Assembly (NCBI GenBank): GCA_012520995.1
Contig: JAAYNI010000096.1
Location: forward strand, 28,799 to 92,798
Direction: 5' to 3'
DNA: 64,000 nt
Origin: Candidatus Rifleibacteriota bacterium
Lineage (GTDB): Bacteria; Muiribacteriota; Ozemobacteria; Ozemobacterales; Ozemobacteraceae
This document shows positions 18,776 to 27,589 of this stretch, piece after piece. The stretch's first letter is position 1. Every line of letters begins with the position of its first letter. The translations under genes were made by a program, and so were the position numbers. Below the pieces are notes generated by a model. The model saw only the letters and a list, made by a program, of their open reading frames with translations. It was not told the origin of the DNA and did no database searches.

Positions 18776-19270
18776 TCAATATAGGTCTTCATCGTCTTCG
18801 TCGTCGAAGTCGTCATCATCGTCGTCAAAGTCGTCGTCATCGAAGTCATCGTCTTCATCATCGAAGTCATCATCATCATCGAAATCATCGTCTTCATCAT
18901 CGAAGTCATCATCGTCCTCTTCGAAGTCGTCGTCTTCATCGTCTTCATCGTCTTCATCGTCTTCATCATCGTCATCATCATCGTCGTCATCATCATCGTC
19001 GTCATCATCATCGTCGTCGAAGTCGTCATCATCATCGAAGTCGTCATCATCATCGAAGTCATCATCTTCATCGTCGAAGTCGTCATCGTCATCATCGAAA
19101 TCATCGTCTTCGTCGTCATCGTCTTCGTCGTCATCGAAGTCGTCGTCATCGAAGTCGTCTTCGTAGAAGCCGTCTTCGTCTTCGTATTCTTCATCGTCGT
19201 TTTCGTCGTCGAAATCTTCCCATTTCGGAGCGGCCAAAAACATCAATTCTTCATCAAAAAGGTCAAACAT
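18776..19270 (-). CDS. extremely acidic poly-Asp/Glu low-complexity protein
   Basis: This 164-residue protein has an ordinary short start (MFDLFDEELMFLAAPKWEDF). From about residue 40 to the end it is made only of Asp and Glu with single Phe residues spaced every 4-9 positions, ending EDLY. The DNA is a GAT/GAC/GAA triplet tract, so length change by slippage is expected. The open frame, a strong GGGGGTGA ribosome site before the ATG at 19270 and its own terminator argue that it is a real gene; the antisense serine-rich frame has none of these. Acidic proteins of this kind can bind basic proteins or cations; the role here is unknown. A GTG at 19279 lies inside the ribosome site and is unlikely to be the start. 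Confidence 0.7.
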   Translation of the reverse strand: MFDLFDEELMFLAAPKWEDFDDENDDEEYEDEDGFYEDDFDDDDFDDDEDDDDEDDDFDDDDDDFDDEDDDFDDDDDFDDDDDFDDDDDDDDDDDDDDDDDDEDDEDDEDDEDDDFEEDDDDFDDEDDDFDDDDDFDDEDDDFDDDDFDDDDDDFDDEDDEDLY

Positions 19271-19370
19271 TCGGTTCACCCCCTAATAGAGATTAGCTAC
19301 TAGTTTTGCAATATATGCACACTTTTAAAGCATGTCAAGCTTTTTGTCATGAAATTTCGAGAAAAAATAA

Positions 19371-20099
19371 TTATTTTGCCGTCAGCTTCTCTGTTTTTGT
19401 GTCGTAGATTATGTAAGAACCTTCAAGGAGATGCTTTTCGTTCTCGCCTTTTTTTTCATTAAAGGTTTCGGTTTCTGTTTTAGCATTGCCGCTAAAAATT
19501 AAAAGAGAGCGTTTTTTATAATAGTCCAATCGATCACTTTCACCATATTTTTTGTCGCCTTTAACTTTTACGTTACCAGAGAAAATTAATCTTTCGGATT
19601 CCTCATAGCCTTGCATTTCATCAGAAGTTATTATTAGCCAAGTGTAAGAAGCTGGTTCCCATTTAGTTTCTTCTACTCTAAAATTGACTGTGTCTGAGGC
19701 TTTTATAAGTCGAGGTTCATCTTGGAAATATATGTGCTTTGCAGTAAGTGAATAATCTCTTTTATATTTTTCTTCTCTGTTGGTTTCTTTTCTTTCGAAA
19801 GATGGGTTTATTGTAGCCAGTAAAGATTTTTCTTCAGTAAAAAGTTCCGCTTTTTCGCACCTTAGAAGATCATTTTCGCGAGTCGCTCTGACACTGCCTT
19901 CAAGAAGAATTTTGTTCTCAGAATAGGTCAGGGTATCTGAGTCTATTATGACATCAGGCTCATCCTGAGGTTCTATATAAAGCTCATGAGGGACTGAAAA
20001 GAAGTTTTCGGCAGGTTTTGGGGTCGTTCCGGATTGAGCTGTAAGCGAAAATGCTATAAAGCTTAGGATTGTTGCCAAAGCTATTTTATTTTTATTCAT
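19371..20099 (-). CDS. LptA/OstA-like periplasmic protein
   Basis: The protein is 242 residues with a cleavable-type signal peptide (MNKNKIALATILSFIAFSLTAQS). The mature part is a repeated beta pattern of the OstA/LptA type: SDTLTYSENKILLEGSVRATRENDLLRCEKAELF, then YEESERLIFSGNVKVKGDKKYGESDRLDYYKKRSLLIFSGNAK. LptA forms the periplasmic bridge for lipopolysaccharide, so this supports a diderm envelope. It overlaps the mutS2 stop by 4 bases and ends the STAS-TPR-glmS-mutS2 series. No lptB or lptC is visible, so it could be an LptA paralogue of other use. Confidence 0.72.
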   Translation of the reverse strand: MNKNKIALATILSFIAFSLTAQSGTTPKPAENFFSVPHELYIEPQDEPDVIIDSDTLTYSENKILLEGSVRATRENDLLRCEKAELFTEEKSLLATINPSFERKETNREEKYKRDYSLTAKHIYFQDEPRLIKASDTVNFRVEETKWEPASYTWLIITSDEMQGYEESERLIFSGNVKVKGDKKYGESDRLDYYKKRSLLIFSGNAKTETETFNEKKGENEKHLLEGSYIIYDTKTEKLTAK

Positions 20100-22573
20100 T
20101 TTCTTTTGTCTGTTTTGTATTGTTCTGGTTCGACATCGGCATCAGGATTAAAGACTACTATAGTTACCCCTGAGTCGCCTTCGCCGTATCTTCCAGGTCG
20201 GAATTTTTTCTTGTAGGGTGAGTTTTTGAGATAGGCTGTAACAGCCTTTTGTAAAGCCCCAGTGCCTTTGCCGTGGACTATAAAAAGGCGCCCAAGATTA
20301 TTTTGTTCAGCAAGCTTAAGATAATCTTCTAACTTGAAAATAGCCTCATGGGATTGCAAGCCTCTTAAGTCTAGTCTTTCATCTATTGTAGCAGCCGTCG
20401 CAGTAAAGCTGATCTTGTGGGTTGAAGCTTCCTTCTTCTCTGTTTTCTTAGAATAGGTCAGATCTGATAGTTTTACTTTGAGTATTTTGCCGCCTATATC
20501 TATGAAAGCATAGTTTTTTTCTGCGATTTTACTTATGACGCCTTCCTGCATATTAAAGTTCCATATAGCTCGGTCACCTTCTTGGAACTGATAAGTTTTG
20601 CCCGTTTTTTCCACAGCTTTTCTGTGTCTCTTGATATCTGTAAAAAAGTCATCTTGAGGCGTTTCTAAGTGATTTATAGACTGCTTAATGTTTTTGTGAT
20701 GTTTCCTGATTTTTTCAAGGGCTTCATGAGACTTATTTTTTGATTCTTCTCTGTTAGGCAGTTCTGCTTGGGCTAAGTCTTTTATGACTGTTTTTAAGTC
20801 AGAAATTAGTTGTTCTGAGTCCTTCAAAGCTTGTTTATGTTTTTTTATGAAATCTTCTGTAACGCTATCTCGCTTAGTTTTTCTGAATTCACGTAACTGG
20901 TCAAGTATGCGATCTGTTTCTTCTTCTTTGAGTTTTATCTCGCTCAGTTTTCTGTTGTATTCTCGTCTTAGACGTTCAGCTTCAGTTCTTTCACGTTCAA
21001 TGGCTTCAATCAGAGTTTTTTCCTCATCGCCTTCGGCAGAGTTTATTTCTGTAAGTTCGGCAAGTATGTTTTCATCTAGACCATAAAGGCGTGCCATTGC
21101 CAAAGCATTTGATTTGCCTGGAATGCCTGTCATAAATCGGAATGTCGGTTTCAGAGTTTTGTAGTCGAACTCCATGGCAGCGTTGGTGAAACCTTCTGTT
21201 GTAAATGCTGTCTTTTTTAGAGAGTCATAGTGAGAAGTTACTATTGCGTAAGCTCCTCTTTTAGTCATTTCTTTTAAAAAACCTGATGCAAGAGCGGCTC
21301 CTTCAGCAGGATCTGTTCCTACGCATATTTCGTCGATAAGTATAAGAGAGAAGGTTACGGTAAGCTCAGATATTTCTTTGAGTCTTTTAAGGTGTCCTGT
21401 GAAGCTGGATAGATGCTCTTCGATACTTTGTGATTCACCTATGTCAGCTAAGACATGTTCAAATATTGGAAGCTTTGCTCCCTCGTCCGCCAAAACATAG
21501 TTGCCTGTTTGCATCAAAAGGGCGTTTAAACCTACCGTTTTTAAAGAGATTGTTTTTCCTCCGCCGTTTGGACCTGTTATTATAATACATTTTTGCTTTG
21601 GCGAGAGTGTCACACTCATAGGAACGCAATCATGTCCTAAAAGAGGGTGTCTGGCGTTTGAAAGGCGGACAACTTGCTGTTCGGAAATTTCAGGCTTGCT
21701 GGCATTATATTCAATCGCAAAATCTGCTCTGGCCGCCACAGTATCCAACCAAACCAATGTTTGGAATTGTTCTTCGAGCTGGCTTTGAGAAGATACCGTG
21801 AAGCTGGTCAAAGCTTTAAAGATTCTTCTTATTTCTTCTTTTTCTGAAAGTCTGAGCTGGGCAAGTCTGTTGTTGGCTGGAATAAAAGCAATGGGCTCTA
21901 TAAAAAGTGTTTGTCCTGTCGAAGATTGGTCATGGACTATTCCTGGAACACTTTGTTGACATGAGGCTTTAACAGGGACAACGTATCGTTCGTTTCGAAC
22001 GGTGTAATAGCGATCTTGAAGATTATCTGAAGATGAAGCTAAGAAAGAATTAAGGTTTTTTTCAAGTTCTCCGAGGGTTTTGGAGTAATCGCGTCTTATG
22101 CCTGCCAGAGCAGGAGAAGCATCAGGTCGCAGGTTACCTTGTTCATCAATGGTATCATTTATTTTTTGAGCCAAAGCGGCAAGGGTAGGGGTTGCTTCTA
22201 TTCTGTCCAGAATTATTTGAGCTTTGCGTCTGTCTTCTTTTGAAATTTCGCTTACTATTTTTTTCAGTCTAGAGGCTATTTCCGAGTTGGCTTTAATTTT
22301 GAGGAAATCTTCTGAAGAAAGAGCTGTGGCATTTTCCTGTAGCAATTCCAGAATTTCTCTGATATCTCTTTGTCCTCTGACAGAAGGTCTCATGCCGATT
22401 TGAGATAAAAAAAGAAATTCTGATATTTCTTGGAGTTTTTTCTCTATTTGAGATTTGTCGGTTGTTACCGGCGAGCTTTTTATAGCATCTTTTCCCGCAC
22501 GAGATGAGGCTCTCTCTGCTAACAGAAGGAGAACCTTGTCAAACTCGAGGTTCAGTAACGACTTTTCTTCCAT
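20096..22573 (-). CDS. mutS2: endonuclease MutS2
   Basis: This is an 825-residue MutS2 protein: an N-terminal lever and clamp region, an ATPase with Walker A GPNGGGKT at 334-341 and Walker B LILIDEICVGTDPAEGAAL, a long coiled coil (about 530-650), and a C-terminal Smr nuclease domain with LDLRG and HGKGTG. MutS2 proteins act on branched DNA to limit recombination, or on stalled ribosomes as RqcU; sequence alone does not choose between these. The start overlaps the glmS stop (TAATG), and the gene overlaps the lptA-like gene by 4 bases. Confidence 0.95.
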   Translation of the reverse strand: MEEKSLLNLEFDKVLLLLAERASSRAGKDAIKSSPVTTDKSQIEKKLQEISEFLFLSQIGMRPSVRGQRDIREILELLQENATALSSEDFLKIKANSEIASRLKKIVSEISKEDRRKAQIILDRIEATPTLAALAQKINDTIDEQGNLRPDASPALAGIRRDYSKTLGELEKNLNSFLASSSDNLQDRYYTVRNERYVVPVKASCQQSVPGIVHDQSSTGQTLFIEPIAFIPANNRLAQLRLSEKEEIRRIFKALTSFTVSSQSQLEEQFQTLVWLDTVAARADFAIEYNASKPEISEQQVVRLSNARHPLLGHDCVPMSVTLSPKQKCIIITGPNGGGKTISLKTVGLNALLMQTGNYVLADEGAKLPIFEHVLADIGESQSIEEHLSSFTGHLKRLKEISELTVTFSLILIDEICVGTDPAEGAALASGFLKEMTKRGAYAIVTSHYDSLKKTAFTTEGFTNAAMEFDYKTLKPTFRFMTGIPGKSNALAMARLYGLDENILAELTEINSAEGDEEKTLIEAIERERTEAERLRREYNRKLSEIKLKEEETDRILDQLREFRKTKRDSVTEDFIKKHKQALKDSEQLISDLKTVIKDLAQAELPNREESKNKSHEALEKIRKHHKNIKQSINHLETPQDDFFTDIKRHRKAVEKTGKTYQFQEGDRAIWNFNMQEGVISKIAEKNYAFIDIGGKILKVKLSDLTYSKKTEKKEASTHKISFTATAATIDERLDLRGLQSHEAIFKLEDYLKLAEQNNLGRLFIVHGKGTGALQKAVTAYLKNSPYKKKFRPGRYGEGDSGVTIVVFNPDADVEPEQYKTDKRK

Positions 22574-24408
22574 TACTCGACTGTGACAGATTTAGCCAAG
22601 TTTCTGGGCTGATCTACGTCAAGACCTTTAAAATCCGCTACATAATAAGCGAAAAGCTGCAAAGGAACTGCATTTATAATTGGAGAAAAGACTTCTGATA
22701 CTTCCGGTATATAAATGACGTTGTCAGCAACGTCTTGGATGTGCTCGTCGCCTTCACTTGCCAAGGCAATAACAGTGCCTTTTCTAGCTTTTACTTCCTC
22801 AACGTTTGAAAGCGTCTTTTTGTAGAGATCCGACTTTGTAAGAATTGCGAAGACTGGCATTTTGTCGTCTATCAAGGCAATAGGTCCGTGCTTCATTTCG
22901 CCTGCAGCATAGGCTTGAGCATGGATATAGCTCACTTCCTTAAGTTTAAGCGCTCCTTCCATAGCGGTAGGGAAGTTTACTCCTCTGCCTATATAGAGAA
23001 AACTTTTTGCATTTATATACTTTCTGGCTATCTCTTGTATTGGTTTTGTATTTTCAAGAATCTGTTCAATCTTTTGAGGCAGCACTTTGAGTTCGCTGAT
23101 TTTTTCTTTCACATATTCAGGAGTGAGGACAGAACGGATTTTGCCGAGCATAAGAGCGAGGAGTGTGAGTGCTGTAAGCATGGCTATATAAGCTTTTGTT
23201 GATGCTACTGCAATTTCAGGGCCAGCATGTATATAAACCAGTCCGTCAACTTCACGTGTCATAGTTGAATCTTTGGCATTCACTACGCCTAGAACCTTTG
23301 CTCCCATTTGCTTGGCTAAGCGTATGGCTTCAAGTGTGTCGGCTGTTTCACCCGATTGGCTGATGCCTATGACCAAGGTGTTTTGATCAACTAAGGGTTT
23401 CCTGTATCTGAACTCGCTTGCGGAGTCGCACTCCACAGGTATTCTCACCATCTCTTCTAGCAGATATTTTGCCACGCAGCCTGCATAATAAGCTGTTCCG
23501 CAAGCTACTATGATGATGCGCTGAGTTCTGTAGATTTCCGGTCCTGTGAGTCCGAGCTCGTCCAAGTATATTTTACCCTCTTCTTCGGACGTGCGTCCTC
23601 CGATTGTGTTTCTGATGACTTGAGGCTGTTCATAGATTTCTTTCAGCATAAAATGAGGAAAACCGTCTTTTTCAGCTGCAACGGGGTTCCAGTCAATTGT
23701 TACTGATTCTTTTGACAAGGGAGTTCCGTCTGTCAGGTCAAAAAACTCTATGGAATCTTTGGTTACAAGAGCGCCTTCAAGATTATCCAGATAAGTTACT
23801 TTTCTGGTGTAAGGCAGAATAGGGGTCACGTCAGAGGCAAGAAAGTTTTCGTTTGTTCCGTGTCCGACTAGCAAGGGAGCATTTTTTCTGGCACAAAGTA
23901 TTTTGTCTGGGTGATCTTTGTGTATGACGGCTATAGCATAAGCGCCTTCTACTTCATGAAGAGCATCTAAAACGGCTTGTTTCAGATCGCCAGTGTATTT
24001 TTCTTCGATTAGGTGAGCAAGGACTTCTGAGTCGGTTTCCGATACAAACTTATGCCCTTGAGCTAATAGGTTTTTTTTGAGTTTAATGTAGTTTTCAATT
24101 ATGCCATTATGAGCAACCATCAGGCTGTTTTTGCAATCTCCGTGCGGGTGAGCATTAAAAGTTGTGGGTCTTCCGTGAGTTGCCCATCTGGTATGGCCTA
24201 TGCCTATGGTTGAATCGGATGGAAAAGTGTCCAGTAAAAGGTTTTTAAGGTCACTGAGCTTTCCGGGTTCTTTTTTGCAAATTATCTGGTTATTGTCGAC
24301 AACCGCAATGCCCGCAGAGTCATAACCACGGTATTCGAGTCTTCTTAAACCGTCATATATAGTTTCACTGGCTTTGTTGTTGCCAATATAGCCTATAATT
24401 CCGCACAT
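22573..24408 (-). CDS. glmS: glutamine-fructose-6-phosphate aminotransferase
   Basis: GlmS makes glucosamine-6-phosphate from fructose-6-phosphate and glutamine, the entry to peptidoglycan and lipopolysaccharide precursors. The 611 residues start MCGIIGYIG with the catalytic Cys2. They then show the Ntn glutaminase motifs (GHTRWATHGRP, GIIENY), two SIS domains (CGTAYYAGCVAKYLLE, SQSGETADTLEA, GRGVNFPTAMEGALKLKEVSYIHAQAYAAGEMKHGP) and the C-terminal DQPRNLAKSVTVE. The 55-base upstream gap is too short for a glmS ribozyme, and I see none. Confidence 0.97.
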   Translation of the reverse strand: MCGIIGYIGNNKASETIYDGLRRLEYRGYDSAGIAVVDNNQIICKKEPGKLSDLKNLLLDTFPSDSTIGIGHTRWATHGRPTTFNAHPHGDCKNSLMVAHNGIIENYIKLKKNLLAQGHKFVSETDSEVLAHLIEEKYTGDLKQAVLDALHEVEGAYAIAVIHKDHPDKILCARKNAPLLVGHGTNENFLASDVTPILPYTRKVTYLDNLEGALVTKDSIEFFDLTDGTPLSKESVTIDWNPVAAEKDGFPHFMLKEIYEQPQVIRNTIGGRTSEEEGKIYLDELGLTGPEIYRTQRIIIVACGTAYYAGCVAKYLLEEMVRIPVECDSASEFRYRKPLVDQNTLVIGISQSGETADTLEAIRLAKQMGAKVLGVVNAKDSTMTREVDGLVYIHAGPEIAVASTKAYIAMLTALTLLALMLGKIRSVLTPEYVKEKISELKVLPQKIEQILENTKPIQEIARKYINAKSFLYIGRGVNFPTAMEGALKLKEVSYIHAQAYAAGEMKHGPIALIDDKMPVFAILTKSDLYKKTLSNVEEVKARKGTVIALASEGDEHIQDVADNVIYIPEVSEVFSPIINAVPLQLFAYYVADFKGLDVDQPRNLAKSVTVE

Positions 24409-24463
24409 TTTTTGAGTCCTTTGGTATTATTCTTTTTAAGAGAAGTCACAATCATATCTTCTC

Positions 24464-26176
24464 TTAAATGCCTGCAACAGCTTTGTGGTCGTTTATTTTT
24501 CTTCTGGCAGTTTCAGCAAAGACAGTGTCTTTTTTGTCCTTGATTAATCCTTCAAGGATGTTTATCGCTTCTTTTTGTTTGTTCAGGTATCCGATTAAAA
24601 AGTCGGCATATTCAAGAGCTGCTTTGGGAGAACGTTCTTTTGAATAATAATTATAATAGTTTTCAGCAGCTTCATCATTTTTGCCGTTGGCAAGATCAAT
24701 CAGGGCAAGTGTTTTGTAGACCCGCGGTGTTTGAGCAGGTTTTATACCTGCGATTAATGTTTCGGCATCATAGGACATGCCTGAAGAAGCATATAGTTCA
24801 GCGAGTTCAAGTCTTGCGAGTTCATATGTTGGGTTTTCTTCTATGATTGAGAGCATTAAAGCAACTGCGCCTTCATAGTTTTCTTGGTGCTTCATCGCTT
24901 TTGCTACTTGAAGAACATAGCGAGGGTTATTAGGCAAGGCTTTTCTTGCTTTGTCTGCAAGCATATGGGCTTCTGTGTAAAGGCCGTTGTATAAGAAGAT
25001 TTCGGATTTGATGTAGTTGGCTTCCGGATTAGTCGGCGAAGAGCTCAATATACGGTTGACTCTGTATATAGCGTCATTGAAGTTTCCGTTTATGTAGTCA
25101 ATATAAGCTAGACCTGTGGCTGCTATGATAGAGTCTGGGAAGAGTCTGTCCATTTCTTTGTAAAGGGCTATTGCTTCATTTACTTTGCCTGTTTCCAAAT
25201 AGAGGTCGATCAAATTGATCATGATCATTTCATCTTTTTGAATAGCAAGAGCTTTTTTGAAGTAGTTTTCAGCTGCTCCGGTATTTCCTTGTTTGTTGAA
25301 TATCATTGCTAAATAAAGCAGGCTCTGAAAATGGTTAGGATTGAGTTTTGCAGAGTTGTTGAAGTGATTGGCTGCTTTTTGGTAATCGCCGTCCATGTAG
25401 TAGGTGACACCCATGTAATATTGAGGTTCGTAATCTTTGCCTCGAGATTCATTGAAAACTTTGACGAATTTTTCTATGGCTCTGTCTGTATGGCCATCGT
25501 CCATGGCTTTGATACCCTCTTCAAGAGTTGAGAGGGGTCTTGGAGGGGAAATCTTGTAAAAGTTTCTGCTTATGTATGGAGCGTGGAGAGTTTGATCGCT
25601 TGTAATTTTTGGATAATGAGTTTCAGAGGTGGCAGGAGCTAGCACTTCTCCCACAGGTATTACTTTAAGTTCGTATTCCGCAGCTATAGAAACAGTTTCT
25701 CTGGTCTTGGGTATTTCCAGATTGTAACCGCCAGCTGTTGTAGTGTAAATAGCTTCGGGCCCTATCGGATAAGCCGAGGCAGCTGATATGGCTGAGTCTA
25801 TCTGAGAAAGAAGGGCTTCGTAAACTTTTTGTCCAGGGTTCGCATATACGAGATAACTTGCGTGTTCACGAGCTGTTTGAAGATGTCCGGTCATTATATA
25901 GCAATAGGTCAGGTAATATCTGATTTCGTGGTTATATGGCTGAATATTGCTTATTTGCGCCAAATAGTCACCTGCAGCGGCATAATCGCCCATGGAATAA
26001 TGGCGGATTCCTTCGTAATATAGAATATCCGACATGCTTTGAGCCATTATTGCGCCAGCCATGGAAAGAAAGCCTATTAATATCGCTATAATCAGAACAG
26101 TTTTGTTAATTGGTGGCAATGCTTCAAACTCCTTGCGTAAGTCTTGCAAGTCCTTCATGTCGTTATTGTCATTCAT
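24464..26176 (-). CDS. membrane-anchored TPR protein
   Basis: This 570-residue protein has a short cytoplasmic start, one membrane helix (about 27-47, TVLIIAILIGFLSMAGAIMA) and then TPR units through to the C-terminus. Examples are YEGIRHYSMGDYAAAGDYLAQI, PQYYMGVTYYMDGDYQKAANHF, QSLLYLAMIFNKQGNTGAAENYF and AATGLAYIDYINGNFNDAI. It probably acts as a periplasmic or outer-face assembly scaffold; the partner is unknown. It sits between a STAS gene 53 bases upstream and glmS 55 bases downstream. Confidence 0.8.
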   Translation of the reverse strand: MNDNNDMKDLQDLRKEFEALPPINKTVLIIAILIGFLSMAGAIMAQSMSDILYYEGIRHYSMGDYAAAGDYLAQISNIQPYNHEIRYYLTYCYIMTGHLQTAREHASYLVYANPGQKVYEALLSQIDSAISAASAYPIGPEAIYTTTAGGYNLEIPKTRETVSIAAEYELKVIPVGEVLAPATSETHYPKITSDQTLHAPYISRNFYKISPPRPLSTLEEGIKAMDDGHTDRAIEKFVKVFNESRGKDYEPQYYMGVTYYMDGDYQKAANHFNNSAKLNPNHFQSLLYLAMIFNKQGNTGAAENYFKKALAIQKDEMIMINLIDLYLETGKVNEAIALYKEMDRLFPDSIIAATGLAYIDYINGNFNDAIYRVNRILSSSPTNPEANYIKSEIFLYNGLYTEAHMLADKARKALPNNPRYVLQVAKAMKHQENYEGAVALMLSIIEENPTYELARLELAELYASSGMSYDAETLIAGIKPAQTPRVYKTLALIDLANGKNDEAAENYYNYYSKERSPKAALEYADFLIGYLNKQKEAINILEGLIKDKKDTVFAETARRKINDHKAVAGI

Positions 26177-26229
26177 CTGGGATTCTCTCTCCTAAAAGTT
26201 GTTCAGTCTTGTTTACGAAGAGCAGTTGT

Positions 26230-26583
26230 CTAGCCTCTAAGGTGTTCCAAGGCTTCTTCTTCATTAGCCGTATTAACAAAATAGCTGAAAAGGCCAGTCA
26301 TTTCGAATACGGAAGTGTGATGTTTGTCCAGACCCCATGTATAAATTTCACCGTCAAGGTCATCCATGACGATGGAACATATGTTTATGAGGTGGGCTAT
26401 TCCAGGGCTTGAGACTAAGGAAACGCCTGTGAAGTCAAGTCCGAAAAGTGAATAGCCTTCGTTGATTGCTTCTTCAACTTGTGTTTTGAGAGCATCTCCG
26501 CCCTGTTCTGCTATATAGCCATTAAGTCTAAAGAGGATAACATCGTCTTTTTCTTCTTTTGTAATGCTGTAAGATGTTTGCAT
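26230..26583 (-). CDS. STAS-domain anti-sigma factor antagonist
   Basis: This 117-residue single STAS domain has the strand-helix pattern VILFRLNGYI... GLDFTGVSLVSSPGIAHLINI, with Ser58/Ser59 where SpoIIAA/RsbV-type proteins are phosphorylated. Such proteins release sigma factors, or other targets, from a kinase-like anti-sigma partner. A candidate partner type (HATPase-like) is coded far away at 62793, but no link can be shown. The start at 26583 has GGAGTGAACC before it. It heads the TPR-glmS-mutS2 series. Confidence 0.85.
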   Translation of the reverse strand: MQTSYSITKEEKDDVILFRLNGYIAEQGGDALKTQVEEAINEGYSLFGLDFTGVSLVSSPGIAHLINICSIVMDDLDGEIYTWGLDKHHTSVFEMTGLFSYFVNTANEEEALEHLRG

Positions 26584-26666
26584 GGTTCACTCCGTCTTAG
26601 TTGCGGACAATTGTACCTTATAAAGAAAAAATAGTAAACCCTAAAAAGCTAGCGCTTTGTTTTCTT

Positions 26667-26905
26667 TAAAACTTTCCTGCCAGCTTTTCAAAATTCACAA
26701 TACAATAGTTGCTAATATTTATGCCGCAGCACTAGCAGTGGAGAGTGGTCAATAGAGAGTGAACAGTTGAATTGTTTAGATTCAAACACTAAAACTGATA
26801 AGTGCTTTGAGATGCTGCTGCACCCTACGCTCTAAGCCCTACTCACTGATTTTAAGCTATGCTTAAAATCCCGTCTGTGTCCATCTGTGGATAGAAAAAA
26901 ACTGT
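26667..26905 (+). repeat. long dispersed intergenic repeat, copy C
   Basis: Most of the 585-base gap 26584-27168 is occupied by this copy. It starts TAAAACTTTCCTGCCAG, TTTTCAAAATTCACAA, CAATAGTTGCTAA, then GTTGAATTGTTTAGATTC and GATAAGTGCTTTGAGATG. It also has a perfect hairpin GATTTTAAGC-TAT-GCTTAAAATC (26848-26870), and ends in CTGTGTCCATCTGTGGATA (26876-26894), a module seen again at 32303, 27770 and, inverted, 63873. The order is the same as in copy B. Confidence 0.75.
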
Positions 26906-26944
26906 CCGATAATAAATATTTAGATGTTACAGATTACTAGGTAA

Positions 26945-27110
26945 AATAAAAAATGTGCCGTTTTTCAAACGACACATTGAAAGGGAGTTAGGGATTTGAT
27001 TGTCCATCCTTATGGAAGCTAACTTAAAGTTAACCTTCCATGAACTTCAATATTCATATCGGCGCTAAAAGTTAAAGTCCTTAGTCTTTTTTTATTTTTT
27101 TTTAAATTAA
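26945..27110 (-). ncRNA. possible structured small RNA region
   Basis: Between the repeat and the HTH gene lies a non-coding stretch with clear structure. At 27012-27041, ATGGAAG pairs with CTTCCAT around an inner TAACTT/AAGTTA. At 26953-26975, GTGTCGTTT (minus strand) pairs with AAACGGCAC and is followed by ATTTTTTATTTT, a good minus-strand terminator with no minus-strand gene before it. On the plus strand a T-rich run follows at 27091-27108. A short transcript on either strand is plausible; I cannot match it to a known RNA. Confidence 0.35.
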
Positions 27111-27168
27111 AGCTTCTGCTTTTTTTTGCCGATTCAAGTTCAGAAGAATATTTATAGCGGAGATTTTT

Positions 27169-27390
27169 ATGAATAGCGAAGTTTTGTTGACAATCCCGGA
27201 ACTCATGAAGTTCCTGAAAATAAAAAGAAACACGGTATATGTCTTGAGAGAACAGGGGCTGCCGACAATTAAGCTTGGCCGCTCAGTAAGATTTCGTCTT
27301 TCCAGCGTTTTGGAATGGTTAGCTTCGCTAGAAGATAATAATGCCGATGTAGCTGTGAAAGCCGTCGTTGACTACTCCCATCTGTTATGA
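27169..27390 (+). CDS. excisionase-like helix-turn-helix protein
   Basis: This 73-residue DNA-binding protein of the excisionase/MerR-like type has LTIPELMKFLKIKRNTVYVLREQGLPTIKLGRSVRFRLSSVLEWLAS, the usual helix-turn-helix followed by a wing. GGAG stands 6 bases before the ATG. Its stop overlaps the start of a 54-residue membrane protein (ATGA), so the two are coupled. No integrase or phage gene is near, so a host or micro-operon regulator is as likely as an excisionase. Confidence 0.75.
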   Translation: MNSEVLLTIPELMKFLKIKRNTVYVLREQGLPTIKLGRSVRFRLSSVLEWLASLEDNNADVAVKAVVDYSHLL

Positions 27391-27551
27391 TACTGCAAAA
27401 TGTCGAAATAACAGCAGAAATGCTGACTTTGGTAATCTTTTCCGCGACCGCCGCATTTTTATTCAGCAGGACTCTTGTAGACTTAGTGAATGAGTGGAAT
27501 CTTGATAAAGCGATAGAAAAAAGCAATAAAGGCGGCAAACGCCTTATTTAG
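27387..27551 (+). CDS. small single-pass membrane protein (54 aa)
   Basis: This ORF starts at the ATG that overlaps the HTH stop and codes for 54 residues. It has a short polar start (MILQNVEITAE), one hydrophobic segment (MLTLVIFSATAAFLFS, about 12-27) and a charged tail ending GGKRLI. It has no ribosome site of its own and probably relies on coupling to the HTH gene. I do not recognise it. The ATGA overlap and the coherent membrane-protein composition are the evidence that it is real. Confidence 0.5.
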   Translation: MILQNVEITAEMLTLVIFSATAAFLFSRTLVDLVNEWNLDKAIEKSNKGGKRLI

Positions 27552-27589
27552 TGCTGTGTTGCAACTAAAATTTCTCTGTTCAATGACAA

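Noticed and set aside
18893..19140. CRISPR array in the tandem tract near 19 kb
   Set aside because: The repeat is a plain triplet run without spacers, and lies inside a coding frame; no cas genes are present.
18729..19166. Plus-strand poly-Ser frame opposite the acidic gene
   Set aside because: It is the antisense reading of the GAT/GAC tract, with no ribosome site and no terminator; the minus-strand frame has both.
18733..19194. Met/Thr-rich minus-strand frame in the same tract
   Set aside because: It is a shifted reading of the triplet repeat and has no ribosome site.
24409..24463. glmS ribozyme upstream of glmS
   Set aside because: The gap between the TPR gene and glmS is only about 55 bases and shows no pseudoknot-forming pattern.
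27169..27551. Prophage remnant based on the excisionase-like HTH
   Set aside because: No integrase, attachment site or other phage gene is seen; the HTH fold is also common in host regulators.
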